DNA of 64,000 nt from Pseudomonas putida (GCF_022627325.1 NZ_JAETZZ010000017.1:1-64000), one strand, 5' to 3'. Shown: positions 17,443 to 26,793, numbered from the stretch's first letter. Translations and numbers: made by a program. The notes: generated by a model not told the origin, from the sequence alone.

Positions 17443-18849
17443 ATGCGTTGCCTGACCTTCGTTTGCCTGTTGATCTGTAGCCTGCATTCATTCGCCCTCG
17501 ATCGCTCGCGTGTCGAGGGCTACCTGCTGCCCAACGGCCTGCAGGTTATCCTTAAATCCGGCTACGAACGCGATCATGTGGCGATCCGCCTGGTGGTAGG
17601 TGTGGGCCTGGACGACTTCGACTGCGAGCAGAAAGAGTTGCCGCACCTGCTCGAGCACTTGCTGTTCAGCGGCATCGACGAGACCGGAGAGGGCGGCCTG
17701 GAAGAGCGCCTGCAGGCGTTGGGTGGCGAATGGAATGCCTTCACCAGCAGCGCCGACACCACCTTCGTCATCGAGGCCCCGGCGCGCAACCAGCGCAAGG
17801 TGCTGGACCTGCTCCTGGCGGTAGTGCGTGACACCCGCATCGACGCCAAGGCCCTGGCCACGGCCAAGCGCATCATCGAACGTGAAGACGGCGGCCACTA
17901 TGGCCACCTGCAACGCTGGCTCGACCGCCAGGACATCGGCCATCCAGCCAGCGATCAGTTGGCGACCGAGCTGGGCCTCAAATGCCCGGAACGCTCAAAC
18001 CTCGATGACATGACACTGGAGCAGGTACAAGCACTGCGTGATCGCTGGTACGCCGCCAACAACATGACCCTGATCATGGTGGGCGGCCTCGATCGGCTGC
18101 TGCCGGCCTACCTGGAGCGCACCTACGGCGAACTGCCGGCCACCGAGCCGCAGGAGCGGCGCAACCTGGATAGCATCAGCCAGCAGGCCGAACAGCGGCG
18201 CGACCTGACCCGGGGCTTTCTGGGCGACAGCGTCAAACTGCACTGGCTATTCATCGAGCCGGTACTGGACAACGACCACCAGTCGACACTCGACCTGCTC
18301 TCACGCTATCTGGACTGGGCCCTGTACGACCAAATGCGCCTGCGTCACGGCCTTTCCTACGGGCCTTCGGTACAGCGGGAAAGCTTTGGTGACAGCGGCC
18401 TGCTCAGCTTGAACGCTGACCTTGAGCGCGACGACGTCGACGAGGCGGTCAAGGTGATGCAGAAACTGTTCGACCACTTGCGGGAGGACGGCCTCGACCC
18501 GGATATATTCGCCCGCGTCAAGGAGGCCGCCGTCGCCAAGGAAAGCTGGAGTACCCAAGGCAACAGCGCGCTGGCCGATTACTACTGGGGGGCACTCAAC
18601 GCCTACAGCAACGGGCGCTTTGCCGACCCGGCCCGGCAGCTGCGACAGGTCAGCCTGAACCAGGCCAATGAAGCGTTGAAGGCATTGCTCAAGGACGAGG
18701 GTTACCTGCGCATCGAGAAACCGTTGCTTGGGTATGACGAGCTGTACGGGCTGATTGCGTTGGGGCTTGGTGTGATCCTGGCCGCCGGGCTACTGCGTCG
18801 CCGGCGTACTTCACCGCAACCACCGAGCGGTGCTACACGGCAGCGGTGA
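17443..18849 (+). CDS. Membrane-anchored M16-family (insulinase-like) zinc peptidase
   Basis: A 468-residue M16 peptidase with an N-terminal signal sequence. The inverted zinc motif is HLLEH near residue 69 (LPHLLEHLLFSG), and a downstream glutamate lies in AKRIIEREDGG. A single C-terminal helix (LIALGLGVILAAGLL) precedes a basic tail, so the enzyme is probably periplasmic and anchored by its C-terminus. It retains the catalytic half and a C-terminal M16 domain, comparable in length to PqqF-like or mitochondrial-processing-like subunits. Substrate unknown. No inactive partner subunit is adjacent. Confidence 0.85.
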   Translation: MRCLTFVCLLICSLHSFALDRSRVEGYLLPNGLQVILKSGYERDHVAIRLVVGVGLDDFDCEQKELPHLLEHLLFSGIDETGEGGLEERLQALGGEWNAFTSSADTTFVIEAPARNQRKVLDLLLAVVRDTRIDAKALATAKRIIEREDGGHYGHLQRWLDRQDIGHPASDQLATELGLKCPERSNLDDMTLEQVQALRDRWYAANNMTLIMVGGLDRLLPAYLERTYGELPATEPQERRNLDSISQQAEQRRDLTRGFLGDSVKLHWLFIEPVLDNDHQSTLDLLSRYLDWALYDQMRLRHGLSYGPSVQRESFGDSGLLSLNADLERDDVDEAVKVMQKLFDHLREDGLDPDIFARVKEAAVAKESWSTQGNSALADYYWGALNAYSNGRFADPARQLRQVSLNQANEALKALLKDEGYLRIEKPLLGYDELYGLIALGLGVILAAGLLRRRRTSPQPPSGATRQR

Positions 18850-18872
18850 TTCGGCGGTATCCTTTCGACAGT

Positions 18873-18906
18873 ACCGGCCGCTTCGCGGGTTTACCCGCGA
18901 CGGGGC
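18873..18906. repeat. P. putida-type REP element
   Basis: ACCGGCCGCTTCGCGGGTTT continues as ACCCGCGACGGGGC, with a CGCGGG/CCCGCG stem. It matches the 35-bp P. putida REP consensus as I remember it. It lies between the M16 peptidase and DUF5924 genes. Confidence 0.75.
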
Positions 18907-18939
18907 GGCACAGTCACCCTATCACTCTGTTGTATACCC

Positions 18940-19965
18940 ATGCCCCCTATTCCCCATATCGTTCAGCGCGTCATCGAACTGCTAAAACGCTACCCCGGCA
19001 TCATCGCGCTCGGCGGTTTTCTCTCCGGTATCGGCAGCTTCATTCTGGTCGACCGCCAGGCCAGCCTGGCCAGCTGGATCGCCATTCTCATGCTGGTCAG
19101 CTGGATCTGGCTGATGCTGGAAAACACCCTGACAGGCCTGTTCGCCCGCACCTTCAACCGGGAAATTCCTCAGCCGCTGCTGCGCTACGCGACGCAGATG
19201 ATCCACCAGGAAAGCCTGTTCTTCGTACTGCCGTTCTTTTTCATCACCACCACCTGGAACAGTGGCCAACTGGTGTTCACCGGCCTGCTCGGTGCAGCCG
19301 GGCTGGTTTCGATCGTCGACCCGCTGTACTACAAGTGGCTGGCACCGCGGCGCTGGCTGTTCATGGCGCTGCACACCCTCACCCTGTTCGCCGCACTGCT
19401 GACGGCCCTGCCGATCATCCTGCACCTGACCACTGCACAAAGCTTCAAGCTGGCACTGGTCGCCGCCATGGTGCTGTCGTTCCCAAGCCTGGCCAGCAGT
19501 TTCCCGATCAACACCTGGCGCCGTGGCGTGGCGCTGGTGATGATGACCCTGGCGGTGGGCGGCGGCGGTTGGTTACTGCGCTCGTGGGTACCACCCGCCA
19601 CCCTGTGGATGACCGAAGTGGCGGTCAGCACCGAGGTATCGAACCGCCAGCCCGGTGAATCGCTGGATGAAGTAGCCGCCAGCCGCATTCGCAGCAGCGG
19701 CCTTTATGCCTATACCGCCATCAACGCACCGCGTGGCCTTAACGAGCGCATTTACCATGTGTGGCAGAAGGATGGCAAAGAAGTGGACCGTATCGCCCTG
19801 GATATCCATGGCGGGCGCAAGGAGGGCTACCGCGCGTGGACCCACAAGCAGAACTTCCCGCCCAACCCTGCGGGTAAATGGCAAGTCCGCGTGCTGACCG
19901 AAGATGGCCAAGTAATCGGTGTGCTGCGTTTCAAGGTGGTAAACGACGCGCCGGCGAGGCAATGA
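18940..19965 (+). CDS. DUF5924/DUF2914 membrane protein
   Basis: A 341-residue protein. About six or seven transmembrane helices fill residues 20-220 and carry the DUF5924 pattern (FFFITTTWNSGQ, VSIVDPLYY). The last 110 residues form a soluble DUF2914-type beta domain (IYHVWQKDGKEVDRIALDI, GKWQVRVLTEDGQVIG). The C-terminal domain should face the periplasm. Function is unknown. It stands between a REP element and a hairpin, probably as a single-gene unit. Confidence 0.75.
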   Translation: MPPIPHIVQRVIELLKRYPGIIALGGFLSGIGSFILVDRQASLASWIAILMLVSWIWLMLENTLTGLFARTFNREIPQPLLRYATQMIHQESLFFVLPFFFITTTWNSGQLVFTGLLGAAGLVSIVDPLYYKWLAPRRWLFMALHTLTLFAALLTALPIILHLTTAQSFKLALVAAMVLSFPSLASSFPINTWRRGVALVMMTLAVGGGGWLLRSWVPPATLWMTEVAVSTEVSNRQPGESLDEVAASRIRSSGLYAYTAINAPRGLNERIYHVWQKDGKEVDRIALDIHGGRKEGYRAWTHKQNFPPNPAGKWQVRVLTEDGQVIGVLRFKVVNDAPARQ

Positions 19966-19996
19966 GCGCTGCTGGGTGAGCCGACTTGCCAGCGAT

Positions 19997-20013
19997 GGGC
20001 CGCAACGCGGCCC
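19997..20013. repeat. Short GC-rich hairpin after the DUF5924 gene
   Basis: GGGCCGC (19997-20003) pairs with GCGGCCC (20007-20013) around a 3-base loop, with no T run. The same hairpin core recurs after metQ at 53810-53826 with a different loop, so it may be a degenerate intergenic repeat that slows or ends transcription. Confidence 0.5.
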
Positions 20014-20089
20014 CACAACACTCAGCACATTCTCAACAAACCTCGCCATGCCTGCTGCGCTATGATCAGTCTCTACGCCTGTCAGATGC

Positions 20090-21223
20090 ATGGAGCTTAT
20101 GACCACCCCCAGCGCCACCCTGGATACCAGTAGCCAACCGGCCTGCCTGCGCATTGTCGGTGACTGGACCCTGGCTCACTACGCCAGCCTCAAGCGTGAC
20201 AGCGAACGCCTGCGCACCCAATACGGTGCCGACGCCGTAGCCGACCTCAGCCAACTGGGCCAGCTCGATACCGCCGGTGCCTCGCTACTGGCTGAGCTGC
20301 TGGGCTCTGAGCGCCTGTCGCGCTGCACTCAAGGGCTGCCCGATGCCAGCCGCGCCCTGCTCAAGAACGTCTACTGCTCGGTTCAGGACTACTGCATCCC
20401 GGTTAAGGAACCTGAGCGCCATGTACTGCTTCTGCTACTGGAGCGCATCGGCCGCGCGGTCAGTACCTTGTGGCAAGACACCCTGCAGCTGCTCGGCTTC
20501 ATCGGCCTGATCCTCGAAACCCTGCTGCGCCGGGCCCTGCAACCGCATCGTTGGCGGCTCACCCCGGTTGTCTCGCATATCGAGCAGACCGGCCTGGACG
20601 CCGCGCCCATCGTCGCGTTGCTGACGTTTCTGGTAGGCGCGGTGGTCGCCTTCCTCGGGGCGACCGTGCTGGCCGATTTCGGCGCAACCGTATTCACTGT
20701 CGACCTGGTGGCGTTCTCGTTCCTGCGCGAATTCGCCGTGTTGCTCACGGCCATCCTGATGGCCGGCCGCACAGCCAGTGCCTTTACTGCGCAGATCGGC
20801 TCGATGAAGGCCAACGAGGAAATCGACGCCATCCGCACCCTGGGCCTGAACCCGATCGAACTGCTGGTCGTCCCCCGGGTGTTGGCGCTGCTGGTCTCGC
20901 TGCCGCTGCTGACCTTCGTCGCGATGATCTGCGGCATCGTCGGGGGGGCTGTCGTCTGCGCGCTTTCACTGGATATCTCGCCGGCCATGTTCCTCTCGCT
21001 GCTGCAAAGTGACATCGGTGTGCAGCACTTTCTCGTCGGCCTGGCCAAGGCACCCTTCTTTGCGTTCCTGATCGCGGCCATTGGCTGCCTGGAAGGCTTC
21101 AAGGTCAGTGGCAGCGCTGAGTCGGTAGGCGCCCACACCACCTCCAGCGTGGTTCAGTCGATCTTCGTGGTCATCGTACTGGATGCCGTGGCCGCATTGT
21201 TCTGCATGGAGATGGGCTGGTGA
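20090..21223 (+). CDS. MlaE-family lipid ABC transporter permease with N-terminal STAS-like domain
   Basis: A 377-residue permease. Residues 1-110 form a STAS-like domain (VADLSQLGQLDTAGASLLAELL), and the rest is an MlaE/TGD1-type permease (TVFTVDLVAFSFLREFAVLLTAILMAGRTASAF, then EEIDAIRTLGLNPIELLVVPR). Canonical MlaE lacks this STAS part, which in E. coli is the separate MlaB protein, so the gene is a natural MlaB-MlaE fusion. ATG 20090 and in-frame ATG 20099 are both possible and neither has an ideal ribosome binding site. It overlaps the ATPase gene by 4 bases. Confidence 0.88.
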   Translation: MELMTTPSATLDTSSQPACLRIVGDWTLAHYASLKRDSERLRTQYGADAVADLSQLGQLDTAGASLLAELLGSERLSRCTQGLPDASRALLKNVYCSVQDYCIPVKEPERHVLLLLLERIGRAVSTLWQDTLQLLGFIGLILETLLRRALQPHRWRLTPVVSHIEQTGLDAAPIVALLTFLVGAVVAFLGATVLADFGATVFTVDLVAFSFLREFAVLLTAILMAGRTASAFTAQIGSMKANEEIDAIRTLGLNPIELLVVPRVLALLVSLPLLTFVAMICGIVGGAVVCALSLDISPAMFLSLLQSDIGVQHFLVGLAKAPFFAFLIAAIGCLEGFKVSGSAESVGAHTTSSVVQSIFVVIVLDAVAALFCMEMGW

Positions 21224-22011
21224 GTGAGCAGAAGGCAGTGATCCAGGCGCGGGGCATCTGCAACCGCTTCGGCAGCCAGAGCGTGCACGAGAACCTCGAC
21301 CTGGACCTTTACCGCGGTGAAATCCTGGCCGTGGTTGGCGGTTCGGGCAGCGGCAAGTCGGTGCTGCTACGCAGCATCATAGGGTTAAGGCTACCGAATG
21401 AAGGCCAGATCAAGGTGTTTGACCAAGACCTGGCCGGCCTGCATGAAGAGCAACGCTCATTGGTCGAACGACGCTTTGGCGTGCTGTTCCAGAAGGGAGC
21501 GCTGTTTTCCTCGCTGACCGTCACCGAGAACGTCGCGTTACCACTGATTGAGCATGCAGGCCTGTCGCGCGCCGATGCAGAACATCTGGCCGGGGTGAAG
21601 TTGGCCTTGGCCGGCCTGCCGATTTCCGCCGCAGACAAATACCCCTCTTCACTGTCTGGCGGCATGATCAAGCGCGCCGCACTGGCCCGTGCACTGGCCC
21701 TGGACCCGGACATCCTGTTCCTTGACGAACCCACTGCCGGCCTCGACCCAATCGGCGCTGCCGCCTTCGACCAGCTGATCCTCACGCTGCGCGATGCCCT
21801 GGGCCTGAGCGTGTTCCTCATTACCCACGATCTGGACACGCTCTACACCATCACTGACCGCATTGCGGTGCTGTCGCAGAAGAAAGTGCTGGTTGCAGGC
21901 CCGCTGGCCCAAGTCGAACAGACCGACGACCCGTGGATTCACGATTACTTTCACGGCCCACGCGGGCGGGCGGCTGAACAGGCCGCCAGCCGTGCCGGGC
22001 AGGAGCGCTGA
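21220..22011 (+). CDS. Lipid ABC transporter ATP-binding protein (MlaF-like)
   Basis: A 263-residue ABC ATPase. It has Walker A GGSGSGKS near residue 41, signature LSGGM (the methionine variant usual in MlaF/Ttg2A), Walker B ILFLDEPTAGLDP and the switch histidine in LITHD. It starts at a GTG that overlaps the permease stop codon. It powers the MCE-type system with the upstream permease and downstream MlaD-like protein. This is a second, Pqi/Mla-like system and not the standard mlaFEDCB operon, since no MlaC gene follows. Confidence 0.9.
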   Translation: MSEQKAVIQARGICNRFGSQSVHENLDLDLYRGEILAVVGGSGSGKSVLLRSIIGLRLPNEGQIKVFDQDLAGLHEEQRSLVERRFGVLFQKGALFSSLTVTENVALPLIEHAGLSRADAEHLAGVKLALAGLPISAADKYPSSLSGGMIKRAALARALALDPDILFLDEPTAGLDPIGAAAFDQLILTLRDALGLSVFLITHDLDTLYTITDRIAVLSQKKVLVAGPLAQVEQTDDPWIHDYFHGPRGRAAEQAASRAGQER

Positions 22012-22014
22012 ACG

Positions 22015-22953
22015 ATGGAAACCCGAGCTCATCACGTCCTCATCGGCCTGGTCACCGTGCTGGTGGTGGCCGGTGCCATGCTGTTTGGCCTGTGGCTGAC
22101 CAAGTCCAGCGTCGACGACGCCTTCAAGGACTACGAAGTGATCTTCAACGAAGCCGTTTCAGGGTTGTCCCGCGGCAGCCCCGTGCAATACAACGGCATC
22201 AAGGTCGGTGACGTGACCAGCCTGCGCCTGGACCCCAAGGACCCGCGCCGGGTGCTGGCCCGGGTTCGCCTGAGCGGCGATACGCCGGTCAAGGAAGACA
22301 CCCAGGCGAAACTTACCCTCGCCGGCGTCACCGGCAACTCATTCATCCAGCTCAGCGGCGGCACACCGAAAAGCCCCGAGCTCAAGGGAGAGAACGGCAA
22401 GTTGCCGGTGATCATCGCCTCGCCCTCGCCCATCTCGCAATTGCTCAATGACAGCAGCGACCTGGTGACCAACATCAACCTGCTGCTGCACAACGCCAAC
22501 CAGATGTTTTCGGAAACCAATATCGACCGCCTGAGCAACACCCTGGCCAATCTGGAACAGACCACCCGTGCGTTCGCCAACCAAAAAGGTGGCATTTCCC
22601 AGGTCATGGATCAGCTGGCGCAGGTCGGCAAACAGGCCAACGCCACGCTGGCCGAAACCCAAGCGCTGATGCGCAATGCCAACACCTTGCTCGGCACCCA
22701 GGGCAAGCAGGCCATCGGCAGCGCCGAGCAGGCCATGCAATCGCTGGCCGCCAGCACTGCGACCATCAACAGCCTGCTCAATGACAACCGTGAGTCCATC
22801 GACGACGGCGCGCAAGGCCTCAACCAGCTGACACCGGCCATTCGCGAACTGCGTGAAACCCTCAACTCACTCAAGGGCATTTCCCGGCGCCTGGAAGCTG
22901 ACCCCAGCGGCTACCTGCTTGGCCGCGACAACAACAAGGAGTTCCAGCCATGA
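22015..22953 (+). CDS. MlaD-family MCE protein
   Basis: A 312-residue protein with one N-terminal transmembrane helix (residues 7-29) and a single MCE domain (residues 40-120: VSGLSRGSPVQYNGIKVGDV and TLAGVTGNSFIQLSGG). A long helical C-terminal region rich in Asn, Gln and Ala follows. MCE proteins form hexameric rings that bind phospholipids in the periplasm. It is 3 bp after the ATPase gene and overlaps the lipoprotein gene by 4 bases. The extended tail may form a tube or bridge toward the outer membrane. Confidence 0.9.
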   Translation: METRAHHVLIGLVTVLVVAGAMLFGLWLTKSSVDDAFKDYEVIFNEAVSGLSRGSPVQYNGIKVGDVTSLRLDPKDPRRVLARVRLSGDTPVKEDTQAKLTLAGVTGNSFIQLSGGTPKSPELKGENGKLPVIIASPSPISQLLNDSSDLVTNINLLLHNANQMFSETNIDRLSNTLANLEQTTRAFANQKGGISQVMDQLAQVGKQANATLAETQALMRNANTLLGTQGKQAIGSAEQAMQSLAASTATINSLLNDNRESIDDGAQGLNQLTPAIRELRETLNSLKGISRRLEADPSGYLLGRDNNKEFQP

Positions 22954-23573
22954 AGCTGTCGCTGCGCCTGCTGGCCCTGACGGCCGCGCTGAGCCTGTCT
23001 GCCGCCTGCTCGATACTGCCGCAGCAGGCGCCTGTGGATATCTACCGGCTTGCGGTCGACCAGCCCAGCCACAGTGCGACACCGGTGCCCTGGTCGTTAC
23101 GCTTGAACAAGCCGCTGGCAAGCGAAGTGCTGGCCGGGCCACGTATCGCGGTGATCCCCGAGGGCAACGTGGTCAGCAGCTACAAAGGCGCCCGCTGGAG
23201 CGACCCGGTGCCGTTGCTCGTCCGCAACCGCCTGCTCGATGGCTTCCAGCGTGACGGGCGTGTGCAGCGCCTGAGCGCCGACGACAGCAACCTGCAGGCC
23301 GATTACGAACTGGCCGGTGAGCTGCAGGCGTTTCAGAGCGAGTACCAACCCAACGGTACGGTGGAGGTCGTGATCCGCTATGACGCGCGTCTGGTTCAGG
23401 GGCGCAGCCAGCGAATCCTAGCCAGCAAGCGCTTCGAGGTGCGTCAGCCGCTGGCAGATCCACAGATTTCGGCCGTGGTGGCCGGCTTCGGCGCGGCCAA
23501 CGATCAACTGGTCGCGCAGGTGGTGAACTGGACCGTTGCGCAAAGCGCTCAGGCTCAGGCAAAGAACCAGTAG
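22950..23573 (+). CDS. ABC-type transport auxiliary lipoprotein (PqiC/DUF330-like)
   Basis: A 207-residue lipoprotein. The signal sequence ends in lipobox LSAAC (Cys19 or Cys20), followed by a PqiC-type domain (IYRLAVDQPS, GPRIAVIPEGNVVSSYKGARWSDPVPLLV). PqiC partners join MCE complexes at the outer membrane. ATGA overlap with the MCE gene shows translational coupling. The 3' end overlaps the convergent SpmA/B gene by 19 bp. Confidence 0.88.
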   Translation: MKLSLRLLALTAALSLSAACSILPQQAPVDIYRLAVDQPSHSATPVPWSLRLNKPLASEVLAGPRIAVIPEGNVVSSYKGARWSDPVPLLVRNRLLDGFQRDGRVQRLSADDSNLQADYELAGELQAFQSEYQPNGTVEVVIRYDARLVQGRSQRILASKRFEVRQPLADPQISAVVAGFGAANDQLVAQVVNWTVAQSAQAQAKNQ

Positions 23574-24784
23574 CAGACCAGGATGGCAGCAATGACACCG
23601 GACAGTTCGGCCAACAAGGCGCAACCGACTGCATGGCGTACGCGCTGGATGCCGACAGCGCCGAAATACACCGCCAGCACGTAGAACGTGGTTTCAGTGC
23701 TGCCCTGAACGGTGGCGGCTACCAGTGCCGGGAAGCTGTCCACGCCATGGGTCTGCATGGTCTCGATCAGCATCGCCCGCGCCGCACTGCCGGAGAACGG
23801 CTTGACCAATGCGGTTGGCAAGCCTTCGACGAAGCGGGTGTCCATGCCCATCCAGTTCACCAGATGGCGAATGCCATCCAATGCCAGCTCCAGGGCACCG
23901 GAGGCGCGCAGCACACCAACGGCGACCAGCATGGCCACCAGGTAGGGCAACAGGCTCTTGGCCACGTCGAACCCTTCCTTGGCGCCTTCGACGAAAGCTT
24001 CATACACCTTCACCCGCTTCAGCGCGCCGATCACCAGGAACAGCATGATCACACCAAACAGTGTGAGATTGCCGAGTACGGATGAGAGGCTGGCCAGCGC
24101 CGCAGCCGACAGGGTACCGAGGAAGGCCATGAAGCCGCCCAGCAACAGCGCACCCGGGATCATGTAGGCGAGCACCACCGGGTCCCACAGGCGCAAGCGC
24201 TGCATGACCGCTACCGACAACAGCCCGACCAGGGACGAAACGCTGGTCGCCAGCAGGATCGGCAGGAACACCAGGGTCGGGTCCGTAGCGCCCTGCTGGG
24301 CGCGGTACATGAAAATGGTCACCGGCAGCAGGGTCAGCGATGAGGCATTGAGCACCAGAAACAGGATCTGTGCATTGCTCGCGGTGGTGCTGCTGGGGTT
24401 GAGCGCCTGCAGGGCGCGCATGGCTTTCAGGCCGATAGGCGTAGCAGCGTTGTCCAGGCCCAGGCCGTTGGCAGCAAAGTTCATGGTGATCAGGCCCAGT
24501 GCCGGGTGCCCGGGCGGTACTTCTGGCATCAGCCGGGCGAATAGCGGGCCAAGCACTTTGGCCAGCCATTCCACGATACCCGCCTGTTCTGCGATCTTGA
24601 GGAAACCCAGCCAGAGGGTAAGGGTGCCGAACAGCAGGACCATGACTTCAACCGACAGCTTGGCCATGGCGAAGATGCTTTCGACCATCGCCGCGAAAAT
24701 GCCGGCATTGCCGGCCACCAGCCATTGGGCCAGGGCCGATACGGCCGCCACCAGGAAAAAGCCAAGCCAAAGGCCGTTCAGCAT
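23555..24784 (-). CDS. SpmA-SpmB fusion (nucleoside-recognition domain membrane protein)
   Basis: A 409-residue membrane protein with two Gate/nucleoside-recognition domains. The N-terminal half resembles SpmA (NFAANGLGLDNAATPIGLKAM) and the C-terminal half SpmB (PFSGSAARAMLIETM, VQGSTETTFYVLAVYFGAVG). In Bacillus these are separate spore-maturation proteins; in Gram-negative non-sporulators the fused form is common and its cargo unknown. It is convergent with the lipid transporter operon and overlaps it by 19 bp. Confidence 0.85.
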   Translation of the reverse strand: MLNGLWLGFFLVAAVSALAQWLVAGNAGIFAAMVESIFAMAKLSVEVMVLLFGTLTLWLGFLKIAEQAGIVEWLAKVLGPLFARLMPEVPPGHPALGLITMNFAANGLGLDNAATPIGLKAMRALQALNPSSTTASNAQILFLVLNASSLTLLPVTIFMYRAQQGATDPTLVFLPILLATSVSSLVGLLSVAVMQRLRLWDPVVLAYMIPGALLLGGFMAFLGTLSAAALASLSSVLGNLTLFGVIMLFLVIGALKRVKVYEAFVEGAKEGFDVAKSLLPYLVAMLVAVGVLRASGALELALDGIRHLVNWMGMDTRFVEGLPTALVKPFSGSAARAMLIETMQTHGVDSFPALVAATVQGSTETTFYVLAVYFGAVGIQRVRHAVGCALLAELSGVIAAILVCYWFFA

Positions 24785-24891
24785 CCGTGTGTTCCCCCTG
24801 AAAAGTGCCTGAATGATAACGCACCGACGGCTGCTTTAGCCTGCGCTGGCCATATTGCCGGTTCGCTGACGATATGGACCAGACAGACAGC

Positions 24892-24916
24892 AAAAAGCCC
24901 CGAATAAATCGGGGCT
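24892..24916 (-). terminator. Terminator of gltP
   Basis: On the minus strand AGCCCCG (24916-24910) pairs with CGGGGCT (24902-24896) around a 7-base loop and runs into TTTTT. It lies 21 bp after the gltP stop. Confidence 0.88.
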
Positions 24917-24936
24917 CATTGTGCGACGCGTCAGGT

Positions 24937-26265
24937 TCAGCGCTTGGCGGTCTCGCCAACCAGCGCCGCTTCCTTCTTGTCGGCGATCAGCGAGGCGTAG
25001 TACTGCTCGCCCTTGGCGGCGTCGTACATGCCTTCCCAACGCGCGATCACCAGTGCAGCCAAGGCATTGCCAACCACGTTCAGCGCGGTACGCGCCATGT
25101 CCATGATGCGGTCGACACCTGCGATGAAGGCCAGGCCTTCCAGCGGGATGCCCACGCTGCCCAGGGTCGCCAACAAGACCACGAACGATACGCCCGGCAC
25201 ACCGGCAATACCCTTGGAGGTCACCATCAGGGTCAGCACCAGCAGCAATTGCTGGCTCCAGGACAGGTCAATGCCGTACAGCTGGGCGATGAAGATCGCC
25301 GCGATGCTCTGGTACAGGGTAGAGCCGTCGAGGTTGAACGAGTAACCGGTCGGTACCACGAACGAGCAGATCGACTTCGGTGCACCGTACTTTTCCATCT
25401 TCTCGATGACGCGTGGCAGCACGGTCTCGGAGCTGGACGTGGAGTAGGCCAGGATCAGCTCATCTTTCATGATGCGCATGATCTTGATTACCGAGAAGCC
25501 GAACAGGCGGGCTACAAGGCCCAGCACCATGAAGGCGAAGAAGGCGATGGCGAAGTACACCAGCAGCACCAGTTTGGCCAGCGGCAGCAGCGAGCTGAAA
25601 CCGAAGTTGGCCACCGTCACGGCGATCAGGGCGAATACGCCGATCGGGGCGTAGTTCATGATCATGTGGGTGACCTTGAACATGGTCTCCGACACGCCCT
25701 GGAAGGTACGCACCAGTGGCTCGCGCAGGTCTGCCTGGAGGCTGGAAAGGCCCAGGCCGAACAGCACCGAGAAGAAGATGATCGGCAGCATCTCGCCACG
25801 CATCAGCGCCGCGAAGATGTTCGACGGAATCAGGTTCAGCAGGGTTTCGATGAACGCATGCTCATGCTGCACCTCGGCGGCGGTCGCCTGGTACTTGGAG
25901 ATGTCCACGGTGCCCAAGGTGCTCATGTCGATGCCGGCGCCCGGGTGGAACAGGTTTGCCAGGACCAGGCCGACAACGATGGCGATCGTCGTGACCACCT
26001 CGAAGTAGATGATGGTCTTCAGGCCGATGCTGCCCAGTTTCTTCGCATCGCCAACCCCGGCGATGCCCACGATCAGCGAAGAAATCACGATCGGGACGAC
26101 GATCATCTTGATCAGGCGAATGAAGATGTCACCGGCGGGCTGGAGAACGTTGCTGATCCACCATGCCTTTTCCGCACTGAAATGGTTCAGTAGCGCGCCG
26201 ATTGCAACGCCCAGGACCAGACCGATGACGATCTGCCAGGCGAGGCTCAGTTTTGCCTTCTTCAT
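24937..26265 (-). CDS. gltP: Glutamate/aspartate-proton symporter (DAACS family)
   Basis: A 442-residue carrier of the DAACS family. It shows the serine-rich hairpin AYSTSSSETVLPRVIEKME, the NLDGST motif near residue 305 (SFNLDGSTLYQSIA) and IMDMARTALNVVGNALAALV in the last helix, which sets substrate binding. ATG 26265 has AAGGG upstream; a longer ORF start adds an unrelated basic leader. It takes up L-glutamate and L-aspartate with protons. It is a single gene with its own terminator and a long upstream region. GltP versus another dicarboxylate carrier is judged from overall similarity only. Confidence 0.85.
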   Translation of the reverse strand: MKKAKLSLAWQIVIGLVLGVAIGALLNHFSAEKAWWISNVLQPAGDIFIRLIKMIVVPIVISSLIVGIAGVGDAKKLGSIGLKTIIYFEVVTTIAIVVGLVLANLFHPGAGIDMSTLGTVDISKYQATAAEVQHEHAFIETLLNLIPSNIFAALMRGEMLPIIFFSVLFGLGLSSLQADLREPLVRTFQGVSETMFKVTHMIMNYAPIGVFALIAVTVANFGFSSLLPLAKLVLLVYFAIAFFAFMVLGLVARLFGFSVIKIMRIMKDELILAYSTSSSETVLPRVIEKMEKYGAPKSICSFVVPTGYSFNLDGSTLYQSIAAIFIAQLYGIDLSWSQQLLLVLTLMVTSKGIAGVPGVSFVVLLATLGSVGIPLEGLAFIAGVDRIMDMARTALNVVGNALAALVIARWEGMYDAAKGEQYYASLIADKKEAALVGETAKR

Positions 26266-26471
26266 GTCTTTACCCTTTGTTCTAGTGGTCACGGGCACCG
26301 ACCGGAAAAGCACGTAACAGAGCCGTTGGCAACGTCACGGGCATCGTACAGCTTCCGTCCGGAGGCCTCATGTAAGGACACCGCAAGCGAGCGACAAGGC
26401 GCTCGGGCCAGCGAAAAGGCGGCAACTATTGCGATGGCCACGGACGAAATCTAATGCCGGAAGCGCATACC

Positions 26472-26490
26472 CTATGCCGGTTCGGCATAG
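26472..26490. promoter_or_regulatory. Dyad upstream of gltP
   Basis: CTATGCCG-GTT-CGGCATAG is a perfect 8-bp inverted repeat with a 3-base centre, about 210 bp upstream of the gltP start. Partial copies of its half-site occur just before it (ATGCCGG at 26454). It looks like a protein-binding site for a dimer, though a small hairpin is also possible. Confidence 0.5.
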
Positions 26491-26755
26491 TGAAATGCGA
26501 CAAAATGGGGCATTCGCAAGTCATTGATATATAACGTTCGGAAACCCGAACAAGACTAAACCGCCAGATCTAGGCTGATTTGGCAGTGTGTAGAGGAGTG
26601 CATTGATGGCCTGTTCGACAATCCGAATGGCCGAAATGACACTTGGCCATGACCGGCCTGGACGGAAAAAAAATGATGTGCGGTCAAGACAAAATGTGTC
26701 TCAACAGGAAAAAGCTGAAAGGTAGGCCTTGTAACGAGGATGGCATCTCGGAAGC

Positions 26756-26793
26756 CAGGCCAGGTTTGAGTGGGAAAACTCTGTCCTGGCCTG
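26756..26793. other. Strong compound hairpin, candidate structured RNA
   Basis: CAGGCCAGG (26756-26764) pairs with CCTGGCCTG (26785-26793). Inside it GAGT (26768-26771) pairs with ACTC (26778-26781). The symmetric TTT/TGT internal loop and GGGAAA terminal loop suggest folded RNA more than a terminator, as no T tract directly follows. Strand is unknown. Confidence 0.45.
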
